64,000 nucleotides of DNA from Xanthostigma xanthostigma (GCA_963575645.1 OY754475.1:5766001-5830000); one strand, 5' to 3'; shown: positions 32,359 to 43,274, counted from the first letter of the stretch. Program-made: numbers and translations. Notes: a model not told the origin generated them from the sequence alone.

Positions 32359-33379
32359 ATTGTTCAGCTATCAAACAATATTTGATCAGATTCAAATGAA
32401 CTCCCATACTTATGATTTTGCTGTTTGCAGTCATTGATTTAAAGAAAAGAACACTCGGCGCACGAGTTTAACTCGCACACCGCCTGTTTTTTTAACGAAA
32501 AATAAAGAAAACTTAACAAAGATTCTTATATTTGATATTTGTTTCAGAATTATTTCTACATGTATTTTTGACTGCTTAATCCGATGTAAAAAAGTAATTT
32601 TATTTTCATAAATCAAAGCTTTCAGAATTTCATGCGAAACAGGCTTCGTTATAATTCTTTTTTTCGAACGAAATAATGCGTTCTTTGAAAAAAGCGCTGC
32701 GAAGGAAACAATTAAAAACAAAAAGTTTATGAAGTGAATGGGAACTTTTGTTATATAATTTCATACGATTCAAATACATCAACTTGAAAAGTTCAAGCAA
32801 TATCAATTAAAGCTTCATAATAACTAAAAATGTTTAACAGCTTTCCGATAGATTCATTGTAAATTGTCTCAATTAAAAGTTAGTAAAGCATTTCCCGTGT
32901 TCAGTACAAGTAAAATAAAGAACTGTAAAAAACAAAACGGCAGCGCGAAACAATTGAACAAGTTTCGATTTGAAACAACAGAAAGTGCGAAGTATTTTTT
33001 TTTATACATAGCAAGCGTGTCTCTTATTTAATATTATTACTTTTTTCAAGTATTGATGCATTTCTGTGTTCAGTTTTTTACGATATTTTTTTGTATACAT
33101 TTTTATTACGGACTTTTACAAAGGTTTATTTAAAGCTGCAAAATTTAATGAATACTTGTGAAATCTTGTACAGAAAAATATAGTCGAACAGAATTTTTAA
33201 AATTGACACAATTATCATATATATTAATACGCTAAGGTTAAAGATGTTTGCCTCCCTTTTTAGAAAAAACCTCACAATTTCTCCACATAAATTATATATC
33301 ATTTTACAGATAATTGCTTGCTCTACTGACATCGACAACTAAAAAATTTATTATTGCTTTTGTTTTTGTAAATTAATTA
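32359..33379. other. No gene seen
   Basis: A 96-codon minus frame (32431-32721) is lysine-, isoleucine- and phenylalanine-rich as expected from AT-rich DNA. It has no recognisable domain. Confidence 0.35.
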
Positions 33380-33700
33380 AAATACAGCAACGCTGAACAA
33401 CGTCTGCCATCTGACGGCGTTAATTTTGAAACAATGTCAACACTTCGATCTGTCATCTGACCTTCATATTGTAATACAACAGACACAATACTGCCATCTA
33501 ACGGCTTTAATTTTGAAACAGCGAGCAACGTTGAACAACGTCACAGCAACGCTGCATGATGCCATCTGACGGCTTAGCTCAACGCTTTTGCTACTGGCGC
33601 CTCTATATGACAATTTTAGTAAAATATTTCTTCGATCTGTCATCTGAGCTTCATATTGTAATACAACAAAAAGAAAACGTTATAAGCAGTGTGCAAAATT
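33380..33700. repeat. Internal direct repeats, ~187 bp apart
   Basis: 'CTTCGATCTGTCATCTGA' + 'CTTCATATTGTAATACAACA' occurs at about 33445 and 33632. Variants of 'GCCATCTGACGGC' plus 'TTAATTTTGAAACA' and 'CAGCAACGCTG' occur two or three times. This probably belongs to the 5' side of the element ending at 34110. Confidence 0.7.
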
Positions 33701-33921
33701 AGAAACGAATTGATACCTGCAATCATATTTAAAAAATAATTTTGTAAAGTGATAATTATTATGCTTATTTAGTGCGAATAATTCTCACAGGTCACACTAG
33801 TCTATTTTTAAAATAGTTGTATTTTGGTGTGCAGACAAAGATAATGTCGCGAATCTTATTATTTTAATTGTTATTTAATAAGACTAGGCAGTGAATTAAA
33901 ACGGTTACTGTATTTTTTTTT

Positions 33922-34110
33922 GTGATGCAACAACAAATTTACGGTTTTCGGATTTTTCCCTTTACTTGTGTGACATTGCTTCTTGCCAAATTTCATAATT
34001 CTAGGTCAACGGGAAGTTGATTCCCAAAACTTTATACAGACAGAAGGACAAAAAAAGGATCCTATAAGGGTTCCTTTTTTTCTTTTTGAGGTACGGAACC
34101 TTAAAAAAAA
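33922..34110 (+). mobile_element. Non-LTR-type 3' end with moth-like terminus
   Basis: 'GGTTTTCGGATTTTTCCCTT', 'GCCAAATTTCATAATTCTAG', 'GTCAACGGGAAGT', 'GATCCTATAAGGGTTCC', then 'TTTTTGAGGTACGGAACC' and TTA8. I know this closing phrase (GAGGTACGGAACCCTAAAAA) as a widespread retrotransposon 3' end in Lepidoptera. This is recall and needs a database check. Confidence 0.65.
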
Positions 34111-34410
34111 GTAGATACCAGTTTTAATGAATTTAACACTCCTGCGATATTAAGTCATTATATTTTATTGCTTGATAATATAAAGAATATCAATAATATC
34201 AACAGCTTTAATAAGGCAGTAAAATTAATTATTATTAAATGAGCACGCTTTTTACAGTGGTCACGAATATTTAAAATGCTCACTTTTTTAAACTAATTTT
34301 TGTCTGAAGATATAATATATTTTGTATTATTTTGTCTGTTATTTTTTATTTTTACTTATTTATTTACTTTGTATTGTATTGACGAATTTTCCTGCGGTTT
34401 GCATATTATA

Positions 34411-35142
34411 CAGCGTGTCCCATTTTAATGTCCCACCCCGGATAACTTTTGTCAGTGACCTTGAATGAAAAATTGTTTGGTACAAAAGTTGTACAACTTG
34501 GAGGGGGACATTCGATGACACTAATACTTTTGACCTTGAGTATAAGGTTCAAGGTCATTCAAGGTCAACTTTGTTTTTTTTAATGGAACGTCCTATTTTT
34601 GACATCGGCAATCGATTGCGCGTGAAAAAATATGAGACTTTTGTCTAAAACTTTTTTCGAGAACGGGCAAAACTCTGTGCGTCTGTTAGTCTGTTAGTCG
34701 GTTATTCGGTTAGTCTGTGAACACTATACAGGTCAAACGGATGAACGGATTGAAACAAAATTTTGGGAGGATGTTTGGTATGCAAATATGAAAAGCCCTA
34801 TTGTTTTTGAAGAAAATCTCACCATTCTCGAGTTGAAAATTCAAAAATTTTCAATTTTGAAGGCTAAATTAATTGAGAAAATTTGCCCGTTCTCGAAAAA
34901 AGTTTCAGACAAAAGTCTCATATTTTTTTACGCGCAATCGATTGCCGATGTCAAAAATAGGACGTTCCATTAAAAAAAACAAAGTTGACCTTGAATGACC
35001 TTGAACCTTATACCCAAGGTCAAAAGTATTAGTGCCATCGAATGTCCCCCTCCAAGTTGTACAACTTTTGTACCAAACAATTTTTCATTCAAGATCACGG
35101 ACAAAAGTTATCCGGGGTGGGACATTAAAATGGGACACGCTG
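34411..35142. mobile_element. Exact foldback transposon, 261-bp arms, TA target site
   Basis: Arms 34411-34671 and 34882-35142 are both 261 bp with only a few mismatches. Ends are CAGCGTGTCCCATTTTAATG and its complement, flanked by TA on each side. The 210-bp centre carries 'GTCTGTTAGTCTGTTAGTCG', 'GGATGAACGGATTGAAACAA' and 'GGGAGGATGTTTGG'. The last two recur reversed at 54653-54730. No coding capacity. The TA flank suggests a Tc1/mariner-type or other TA-targeting source. Confidence 0.88.
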
Positions 35143-35282
35143 TATAATAATACTAGCGGCCTTGTACGTGCTTCGCTACGTATAAAGTGAAATAATAAAA
35201 CAATTTAATTGGAACATCTATCTATCTATTTTATTAATTGCTAGCTATTTTAAAATATACATGGGCGTATATGTGTGTATGT

Positions 35283-35402
35283 CGAGCACTCCGGCTGCGC
35301 CGTCGTGCTCGAAAAAAAATAGCGTAAAGTATTCGTGGATAACTGGTCTTTAAAACACTTGCTCTATTTCGAGCACTCCGGCTGCGCCGTCGTGCTCGAA
35401 AA
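35283..35402. repeat. Two identical GC-rich hairpins ~87 bp apart
   Basis: TCGAGCACTCCGGCTGCGCC + GTCGTGCTCGA + A-run occurs at 35283-35313 and about 35370-35400. Stem TCGAGCAC/GTGCTCGA and inner stem CGGC/GCCG make a tight hairpin. It stands out sharply from the AT-rich surroundings. Confidence 0.85.
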
Positions 35403-35454
35403 AAAAATTTGTTTTAAACGATATTCAGTTTTTTTACATCCTCGATCTAGATAT

Positions 35455-35583
35455 ACGGTTGTTAAGTTCGTTGCGCCATCTATTGAATATTCACTCAATC
35501 CAGTCAACAGGTATCGCCATCTTATATGGTTGTTAAGTTCGTTGCGCCATCTATTGAATATTCACTCAATCCAGTCAACAGAT
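35455..35583. repeat. Tandem duplication, ~69 bp unit
   Basis: 'GGTTGTTAAGTTCGTTGCGC' + 'CATCTATTGAATATTCACTC' + 'AATCCAGTCAACAG' is present twice with no visible mismatch, so the duplication is recent. Confidence 0.9.
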
Positions 35584-35777
35584 AATTATGACTGTCAAGG
35601 AATAGACAAATAATTTGCAATAAAATAATATTGCGACTATAAATTGAAATGTAAGCTATCCTATCTTTCAAGTTGGGTCGAATTGCACACGGTGTGCAAA
35701 TCAAATTTAAAATCGGTTCAGTAGTTTAGGAGTTCATCGCGGACAAACATGTGACACGTAATTTTTATATATAAAGA

Positions 35778-36283
35778 TATAAAGGTTAATAAATTTATTA
35801 TTATTAATATTATTGTATTGCTGTGATTGTATAAAATATAAACATACAAAGCTGTGCCTTATAAAAGTTTACTTTACAAATTCGAACATTCCAGCTGTCA
35901 AATATATAATATTTTTTCTACGCAAAACCAATCTTCAAAATTATTTGCGTCCTGCAGAAAAAAAAATCGGATTGAACTCCGGGATAACGTTTCATCGCAA
36001 AAGAATTCGTCATTTTAATTCGTCATTTTTCTAGGACTGCCATAGGAGCATGAAAACAAATCATGGCCATCTATAATCAAATCCGGGAAAGTGGTCGTCC
36101 ACTTTTATGGTTGCTAGGATACACCTAACTATTTCTCTCTCTTACACAGATTTTCATCTTCTAGTTTCTCAGCTGAACGAAAAACTTATCTTGGTTTTCA
36201 GTTACACATAGACTTTACAACTGATTTTCTCGTCGGAAAACTTACTGGCTGACTCAAAACCGCGTGAGAGAAAAAATTACCAC
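35778..36283. other. No gene seen
   Basis: A plus frame of 73 codons (35813) has no domain. Nothing else is recognised. Confidence 0.4.
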
Positions 36284-36739
36284 AATGTTGCCTTTAATAG
36301 ATACCGGGCGGGGTGGCGTTGTAGCGAGAGCACTAGACTCGCATTCGGGAGGAGCCGGGTTTGAATCCTGGCGGGGGCAGATGTAGCTGGGACTTTTTTC
36401 TGCCGCCTCTCGGCGAGAAACGGTAATTCTTGTACCGGCCAACTTGTTGAGGCTTTCCATGGTTTCCCTCAATAATTCCAGATAAATATCGAGATGGTTC
36501 TTTATTCAAGGCCATGGCTGATTACCTGTCAAACTCCTATGTTCAGAATTAGCCTACCTTATACTAATGTCCTAAAATTCCTTAATTCGCCCATTGCTAC
36601 TAAGTGAAAGTATAAAAAATGTAGAAAATAACGGGAAGTGTGATAGATATGTAGAAAATAGAAATGGAGAGAATGGCGTCTGCTATGACATAAAGTCGAG
36701 AAACGGACGTTAAACGCATTATTATTATTATTATTATTA
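36284..36739 (+). mobile_element. tRNA-derived SINE with (ATT)n tail, copy A
   Basis: Head: 'GGGGTGGCGTTGTAGCGAGA' + GCACTAGACTCGCATTCGGG + 'GCCGGGTTTGAATCC' (B box). Body: 'GAGAAACGGTAATTC', 'TGTTGAGGCTTTCCATGG', 'AATATCGAGATGGTTC', 'AATTCGCCCATTGCTA', 'AAATGTAGAAAATAACGGG' and 'AAAGTCGAGAAACGGACGTT'. Tail: (ATT)n ending ~36739. Chance minus frames cover the head. Copy B follows in opposite orientation. Confidence 0.88.
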
Positions 36740-37093
36740 CTATTTTCCATCTACCACACTTTCCGTTATTTTCTACATTTTTAAACTTCTACTTAATTAA
36801 TAGCAATGGGCGAATGAAGGAATTTTTAGGAAATTAGGATAAGGTAGGCAAATTTTAAGCATAGGAGTTTGACAGGTAATCGGCCATGGCCTTGACTAAG
36901 GAACCATCTCGATATTTATCTGGAATTGTTGAGGGAAACCATGGAAAACCTCAACAAGGTGGCCGGTTCAGGAATTACCGTTTCTCGGCGAGAGGCAGCA
37001 GGAAAAAGTCCCGGCAAAATCTGCCCCCGCCAGGATTCGAACCCGGTACCTCCCGAATGCGAGTCTAGTGCTCTCACCCACCCCGCTCGGTTA
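36740..37093 (-). mobile_element. SINE copy B, tail-to-tail with copy A
   Basis: The reverse complement of the same SINE, from 'GGTAGATGGAAAATA' at 36740 back to the tRNA-like head at about 37090 (B box GGTTCGAATCC). It lacks the last ~80 bp and its own ATT tail. The junction ...ATTATTAC|TATTTTCC uses a bridge that the intact copy C also spells (CCATTACTATTTTCC). Both copies share a GCCTT-TA-ACCG flank beyond the head. Confidence 0.85.
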
Positions 37094-38091
37094 TAAGGCA
37101 CCTTTGTTAGTCTTAAACTTCTTGAATTCAAGAAAAGCCGTTTCACGAGTAAAATATGAATTGGCGGTACGCCGAAATAACGCTGGAAGTTTGTTGAAGC
37201 AATCGGTACCGTTTGTCTCATAAAGTGTTTTTGAGCCATCCTGTATCGAACATGTACAGATAGACGCTGTACATTTTTATTTGCGACTAAATGTGATTGG
37301 ACTAAATCGGATGATGTCTGAGATTGAATCTATTTCTTACTTGAAATCCATTTCGTGGCTACAAATTTATACTTGACCCGGAAATAAATTCTTTTAAATT
37401 ATCTTCTACTCTGCTGCAATTTTTATTTTGCTCTATTGTTACAAGGTTTAAATTCTCACAGCTCTAAACTTGCACGATATTAGGTTTTAGAAATCAGTGT
37501 ATAAAATCTTAAACCATTCAATTCGAATAATAACAGAGCCGACGTTAGAAAATCTGGCACGCAGGACGAAATTTTTGAAATAAAAACGTTTGGAATTATA
37601 TTTTAATTTTTTTATGCCTCTTTCGAGTCTCCCTGAGCCTTTCAATACACTTGATATAGAAAAAAATACGAAAAATTTAACACAAACGTTTCTGCATTGT
37701 AGTCACATAAATGCAGATGTGAAAAAAAAGGATTTCGGTTACGTTTATAAAACTAGTCTGATTGGTTTTGAACTTGTGCCAAACATTCATTAAACTTTTC
37801 CAGTTTCCTCCTTTTTTATTTTTGTTATAGATATAATAACGAGCTCTATTTTTTATAAGAAATTTCTTTTGCTGTATTTTTTCTCTCGGCACTTAAAAAT
37901 ATGATTGATGACGTAATTAAACATGTTTTGATTTTTTTCTGTAGCAAATTACTTTGTTGTGTGGTGATTTATTATCCGCATCGATTGTGTTTATTTTTTA
38001 AAGTTGAATATCGCGACCACTGTTAACGAAGCTGTTCTTAACCTCACATATATTTTTTCTTCAACACTTTCCCTCTACTTTAATGTTTTCA
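37094..38091. other. No gene seen
   Basis: No recognisable coding or RNA feature. Chance frames at 37.6-37.9 kb on both strands. Confidence 0.4.
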
Positions 38092-38099
38092 CCATTATT

Positions 38100-39343
38100 C
38101 ATGGCCCCCACAATGGTGGGGCTGGTGCAACTCTGGTAACAGGGCCCGGGCTCAGAGGGGGCCCTGGTTTTTTATTCAAGAAGTATTTGCAGTGGATCAT
38201 AGCTTTATTATCAAAATAAATGAAAATATTTAAATATAAAAACAGTTTAGAGTAAAATAGATATTACTTTGTATACAACAGCACGCACGGGCCCCACCTA
38301 CTCCCTCTACTCTCCCCCACTCTAACTCTGCGAAGATTCTTGTCCGAAGACAAAGAAAAATAGGCATATGTTAGGGGGGGGGCCCGACCCAGATCCTGGT
38401 CAGGGCTGCCAGATTTCTCTCCTCAGAAATCCGTCGGTAAGGGGAAAAGTGGTAGGGGAAGTGGTCTCAAAAATCCGTTTCCATCCGTTCGCCCGGTTCA
38501 CTCATTAATGCAATGAGTGTGAGAGAGATAGAGAGTAAAGTGAAGTATGCGGTACCATAAACGACACATCGACGTGTTTTGTACCAGAATCGATAAAAGT
38601 TTTGCTTATCAAATGGGAAATGTAGGCGTTATCACGTGTGTGAAAGAAAACATTTTACTCACTTTGTACGCTTTTTCGGCGGTGTTCGATGCTCGTCAGA
38701 CATTTCAGAGTTCTGATTTTCGTCATCACTCAACATTTTTATGAAATAAAAATATTATATTGACTGTTAGAATGTTGCGATAGTAACAAACCGTGTGTTT
38801 TGAATTTAGTACGTACAGTATACAATTAAGTCATACTCGAAGTACTAAACTAACTGAACATGCAGTACAATCAGTTAAATCCTCAATGTGTTCCGTAAAT
38901 CCGTGTAACTCGAAACACTTGACTCCAGTTGTGTGAAAAAAACGCATCAGACAAAGATAGCGAGTCGATATTCATCGATATAGGTGTGTGCTTCGCGAAC
39001 ACATTGTTTCATACACTCTCTTATCTTTTTCTACCCAAATAGAGAGAGGAGTAGGACAGAGGTAGTGAAAGAAACGTGCTCAGATATGCTCGAATGTGCT
39101 AAAAATACCCGAATGTCCCCAAATTATCGATTATCGAGTGAAGTTTGAATTTATATGTAGTAAAAAAGGTAAAAAATTCGGAAAAGTTAGAAAATCCGTT
39201 GAAATCCGTTCAGATCATGAAATCCGTTCCATTATCCGTTCAAATTTATTTCTACTCGAAAAATCCGTTTGGAACGGAAAAATCCGTTCATCTGGCAGCC
39301 CTGATCCTGGTTACAGGGCCCACAATCGAATGTGGGGGCCATG
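38100..39343. mobile_element. Outer hAT-like element, interrupted by a second hAT-like element
   Basis: Ends CATGGCCCCCACAATGG and its complement CATTCGA/TGTGGGGGCCATG are flanked by CCATTATT on both sides (38092-38099 and 39344-39351), a perfect 8-bp duplication. Without the insert at 38401-39303 it would be ~330 bp. It contains GC-rich 'GGGCCCGGGCTC' and 'GGGGGCCCTGG' subterminal words. Non-coding; autonomous source not in the window. Confidence 0.88.
38401..39303. mobile_element. Inner hAT-like element, 903 bp, perfect 8-bp target duplication
   Basis: Ends CAGGGCTGCCAGAT and ATCTGGCAGCCCTG, flanked by ATCCTGGT at 38393-38400 and 39304-39311. Both subterminal regions are packed with 'AAATCCGT' words (at least six near the right end, three near the left), plausible transposase sites. 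Chance frames of 65-86 codons inside carry no transposase motif that I recognise. Confidence 0.92.
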
Positions 39344-39359
39344 CCATTATTATTAGTTA

Positions 39360-40269
39360 AAAGCAAACTTAGTGTCAAACTTTACAGGTAAACACTGAAC
39401 AGAAAGAGGCGTGTCGATCGAGTTTCCCCCTCAACGCATTGGCTGGCCGGTAGTCTACCCGCCAGCCAATCGGTTTCGATTCCCCTCTACCAGACCATTT
39501 CCCCCACTCTTGACTGTGTATTTTTATTCGTTTAAGTTACACTTCAAAAAAGTAATTACAACAAATCAACTTTTCTTTATCACGAATGCTTGTGAATTTA
39601 ATTCCAGAAACTTGGTTTAAAGTACGTCAGTGTTTAATTTTCCACGCTGACCTTATTTTTCCTTCTTTTTGCACCCATATTTGTTCACTCACTACAAAAC
39701 GCCGCGGCAGCGCCAACTACGGCATATGTAAAAGACTAGGAACCACATTCCCTGAACACCAGCACAAACATCCAGATAGGAGAGCGACCAGCTGCGTTGT
39801 CACATACTAAAAGGGTCGTCGTCCCACGGGAACATGTAAAATACAAGATATTCTATAGTATATATATATATTAACACCTTGTTATACAGCGCTACGCACT
39901 TCCCGAATAATTGTACAACTTCATATTATTATATACTTTCATCTGTTTAACATCTGAACGACTAAAACACTTGAAGAAAGTTTTACATTTATGGCCGTTT
40001 CTACTTGCCGCGTTAAGATATCTTCATTGTTATATCAAAATCGATCAAATACTTCGTTTGTAGAGAGGAAGGGTTTTGTACTTGCAGCTTATTATATCTA
40101 ACAAGTTTCTTAGGCAGAATTAACTACCAATTTTGATGAAACTTATTTAACGTTAGAATAATGAATAATATATTGTGATCACGAATGACGAATTTGAAAA
40201 CAAATAAAAATTAATTTTACAAGATATTTTTCGGCCGTAAATCTATTAGATTTACGATTAATTCACCAG
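39360..40269. other. No gene seen
   Basis: Two short plus frames (39411, 39586) without recognisable domains. No repeat termini. Confidence 0.4.
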
Positions 40270-40705
40270 CGCAATAATAATAATAATAATAATAATGGGT
40301 TTAACGTCCGTTTCTCGACTTTATGTCATAACAGACGCCATTCGCACCATTACTATTTTCCAATCACACTTCCCGATATTTTCTACATTTTTTAAACTTC
40401 CACTTAATTAATAGCAATGGGCGAATGAAGGAATTTTAAGAAATTAGGAGGTGGGCAAATTTTGAGCATAGGAGTTTGGACAGGTAATCGGCCATGGCCT
40501 TGAATAAGGAAACATCTCGATATTTATCTGGAATTATTGAGGTTAACCATGGAAAACCTCAACAAGATGGCTCGATACAGTAATTACCGTTTTTCGGCGA
40601 GAGGCAGCAGGAAAAAATCCCGGCAACATCTGCCCCCGCCAGGATTCGAATCCAGTACCTCCTGAATGCAAGTCGAGTGCTCTAACCACTACGCTACCCC
40701 GCGAT
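40270..40705 (-). mobile_element. Full-length tRNA-derived SINE, copy C
   Basis: Minus strand: GGGGTAGCGTAGTGGTTAGA (A box), loop region GACTTGCATTC, GGATTCGAATCC (B box), 'GGCGGGGGCAGATG', 'TGTTGAGGTTTTCCATGG', 'GATAAATATCGAGATG', 'CGCCCATTGCTATTAATTAA', 'AAAGTCGAGAAACGGACGTT', and a pure (ATT)8-type tail at 40273-40297. This is the best reference copy (~435 bp). Confidence 0.9.
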
Positions 40706-41440
40706 AAACAAAATTTCCCAAACTCAAACTTTAAAAAGTTAGACTAATTAATTTGATATACTCATGTTAATTTTTTTTTATAATTTTGTCAAAAATTTGA
40801 TTGCATTCTTTTCGTGAAATTAACTTTGCTGTATTCATGTTAAAATATTTTTGAAACATCTGTATTTTCTCGTTGTGCAGCTGTTATATGTACCAGAAAA
40901 TTCAAGATCAGGAAGCTCAGCGTATTGCCTACATATTAATGTGGATTACATTCCTTTTTCAGTTTTTTATCGGGGCCTCATGGGATTTTTCTTTTTAATT
41001 GACCGTGTGTATTTTTATAATTAAATATATGGTTTTTGTAAAACGGTCTTTGAATACAGAAAAGTTACAACCAACAAAATTGGATACTGGAAATTAAAAA
41101 TTTATCTTTCGAGAAATTTTCTCAATAAAGAATTATACTCGGATATTACAGTTCTCTGGGGATGTCATCAATTAAATACTGTTAAAATAGGTAGCCGTTA
41201 TTCTTTTATAAAAAAGAAATGTGTATTTTACTTTTTTTACGTAGAACCCATAATATGCTGTCTTTTAAAAAAAAATAGAAATATTGATTTAATTAATTAA
41301 AAACCGACACTCGTTGAATTTTATACAAATCGCAAATTTATTTCTATTTAGAATTAGAAAACAGAAGCTACAATCAAAGAGGATCCTCTTTGGTTATAAT
41401 ATTTTGACAAATGTATGCATCTGCAGTCTGCACTTAAATA
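40706..41440. other. No gene seen
   Basis: AT-rich, no coding signature. Confidence 0.4.
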
Positions 41441-41552
41441 TCTATACTAATATTATAAAGCGGTAAAGATTTCAAAAATTAAAAACACTTTTCGTGGAGA
41501 CCAAGTTGACGAAAAAACGGCGGCAATCTACACATTCGGGCCGGGACGCTAA
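41441..41552 (+). mobile_element. Helitron-like element, family A, internally deleted (112 bp) with both ends
   Basis: A|TCTATACTAATATTATAAAG at the left, 'CTTTTCGTGGAGACCA', 'ACGAAAAAACGGCGGCAATC' and 'TCGGGCCGGGACGCTAA|T' at the right. Both terminal rules are kept (TC; CTAA before T) although the middle half is gone. Confidence 0.8.
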
Positions 41553-42129
41553 TATTTTATAAACTTACAAATTTTATTTTGTTTTTTTATTATTTTAAAT
41601 AATAACATCAGACGTTAACAAAGAAGCGGCTATTTTTAATTTTTTGGTAACTGCTCTGCTTAGAATAGGACTCGTTGAATTTGAGGTTACCTATAGCGAT
41701 GAGTTTTACAAACCCACCGCTTGCGTACTCTACATAGTACGTTTAATTGCAGCGTTGCTACAGGGTGAACCATATATAAGGAAAATTTACAAGCGGAACG
41801 AAACAACGAATACATGCCATCCAATTTGGTAAAAATCATTGATTTTTTAGATACATTTTTTTAATGGCGTACTAAATTTGAAAACGATTAAAAAAAAGTC
41901 CAAAAAAATTATATAATATTTTTTTTATTACTCATGCGGGAAAAGTGGTATCTTTACGCATGCTGTTACGGTTGAAAAGTGGCTATTTTCATTTGCGTGC
42001 GCAAACTTTATTTGTAGCACTGAAATTATTGTTTGCCGCACGCAAATTCATAGTTACCAATACTGAATGTGACAGCAAAAAATGTGTATTTTAAAATTGA
42101 ACATTTGTTCCTTGAATTGCACATACCGC
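41553..42129. other. No gene seen
   Basis: AT-rich; a 62-codon frame at 41644 has no recognisable domain. Confidence 0.4.
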
Positions 42130-42320
42130 TAAACTAGCGGTATGTGCTTTATTATCGCTTTGTGCGTCAGAGTTGACTTTCGTTCATATAAGAAGTTATA
42201 TCTAAGTTAATTTCACACGAAATCCATTCAAATTGAAGCTTTTTGAAAAGAGGAGATTCTAATCTATAAAATAGAACCATTTTCAAATCAATTCGAGTTC
42301 ATAAATACTATTAAAATTGT
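42130..42320 (+). repeat. Dispersed repeat related to 55635-55800
   Basis: 'TTATTATCGCTTTG-GCGTCA', 'TTTC-C-CGAAA-CCA-TCAAA', and 'CATTTTCAAAT-AAT--GAGTT' align with the 55.6 kb segment. The partner borders a LINE 3' end region. Class unknown. Confidence 0.5.
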
Positions 42321-42354
42321 AATTGAAAATCACAAACAGCAGTTGTCGGTTGGT

Positions 42355-42395
42355 CTGTACGTATGTACGTACGTATGTACGTACGTACGTCACGA
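42355..42395. repeat. (GTAC/GTAT)n microsatellite
   Basis: About 40 bp of alternating GTAC and GTAT, preceded by 'TTGTCGGTTGGTCTGTACG'. The same leader occurs at about 12647 with a shorter GTAC run. Confidence 0.9.
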
Positions 42396-42648
42396 CTCTA
42401 CAGATCGCAATTTTGGTCGGATTGCCTTGGGTTATATTTTATTCACTTTGTTTACTATCAGACCAGAACCCTATTTAAATTCACTAAAATGTGTTCAGTA
42501 GTTTAATTTTTATAAACAGTTTTATTTTATTATTTTTGACAGCTTATAGTTTAAAAAAACAAAATATAATAATTACTGTGTAAATATAATGTAATCCATA
42601 AAACAAGTGCTACACTTCTATACCGTGATAACACCACTAAATGTATTA

Positions 42649-42722
42649 GGCCGCCGTGGCGTAATGGTTATGCCGTTGGATCCCTAAGGGCAAGGTCCTG
42701 GGTTCGATTCCTTACGAAATCA
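42649..42722 (+). pseudogene. tRNA-Arg(CCT)-like module
   Basis: 'GTGGCGTAATGGTTATG' (A box), loop TCCCTAA with CCT at its centre, and 'GGGTTCGATTCC' (B box) resemble tRNA-Arg(CCT). The anticodon stem and the acceptor ends do not pair well. It is followed at once by ~200 bp of T- and A-rich low-complexity sequence. Likely a pseudo-tRNA or SINE head. Confidence 0.55.
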
Positions 42723-42935
42723 TTGATTTTTTTCTTTTTTTTTTCTTTTAATTTTGTTTTATTTTATTCCACTTGATATTAATTATATATTATATTATGT
42801 ATAGTTCTTAATTTTTTTTATTTTTGCAAACTTAAAAAAAATATTTTTTCAATTTTTAATTATTTATTTCTTTAAATTTTTAAATCTTTTTAAATTTATT
42901 AAAAATATTTTTTATTTGTTATTTTTTTATCATAC
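42723..42935. repeat. A/T low-complexity tract
   Basis: Runs of T, TTTTA and TTTAAA over ~210 bp. Typical of Pol III-derived element tails or simple-sequence expansion; no other content. Confidence 0.7.
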
Positions 42936-43060
42936 AGTGGAAAACTTGCGGGATGTGCACTTTTGGTTTTGCCAACTATTTTAATTTATTCGTAATAAAA
43001 AATAGTATGTGCAACTCGTGCGGCATTGTCGCACTAGTTGCACAATATACTATTAAGAAA
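42936..43060. repeat. Degenerate foldback
   Basis: 'TAGTATGTGCAACTCGTGCG' faces 'CGCACTAGTTGCACAATATA' around a short centre. It resembles the 18519 hairpin ('GTATATTGTGCGACTAGTG'). Confidence 0.55.
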
Positions 43061-43274
43061 ATTTGAAAAATCTTTAGTAGGTAGTATCTATTTTAAATTA
43101 AGTATGCGCTCATTGAAATTCAATAAGCTCGTTCGTTTCGCTCAAGGAACCTTTTGAATTATTTATTGAAGTGAATACTTCTTTAAAAACGGGGGTAAAC
43201 TCGTTTCCCTATGTAACGGATTTTGTCACGAAATTGTACCATTAGTAATCCTACATAAACAATGATTTTTTGTA

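Larger units (their letters stand above)
35153..35777 (-). mobile_element. Helitron-like element, 625 bp, both termini present
   Basis: On minus it starts A|TCTTTATATATAAAAATTAC, contains 'TCCTAAACTACTGAACCGAT', and ends 'AGCGAAGCACGTACAAGGCC' + GCTAG|T. It begins 10 bp from the foldback element. It contains two copies of a GC-rich hairpin and a tandem duplication (separate entries). Non-coding. Confidence 0.75.

Noticed and set aside
36254-37239. Several 60-107 codon frames on both strands with similar peptides
   Set aside because: They are translations of the palindromic SINE pair; similarity between them is due to repeat identity, not protein conservation.
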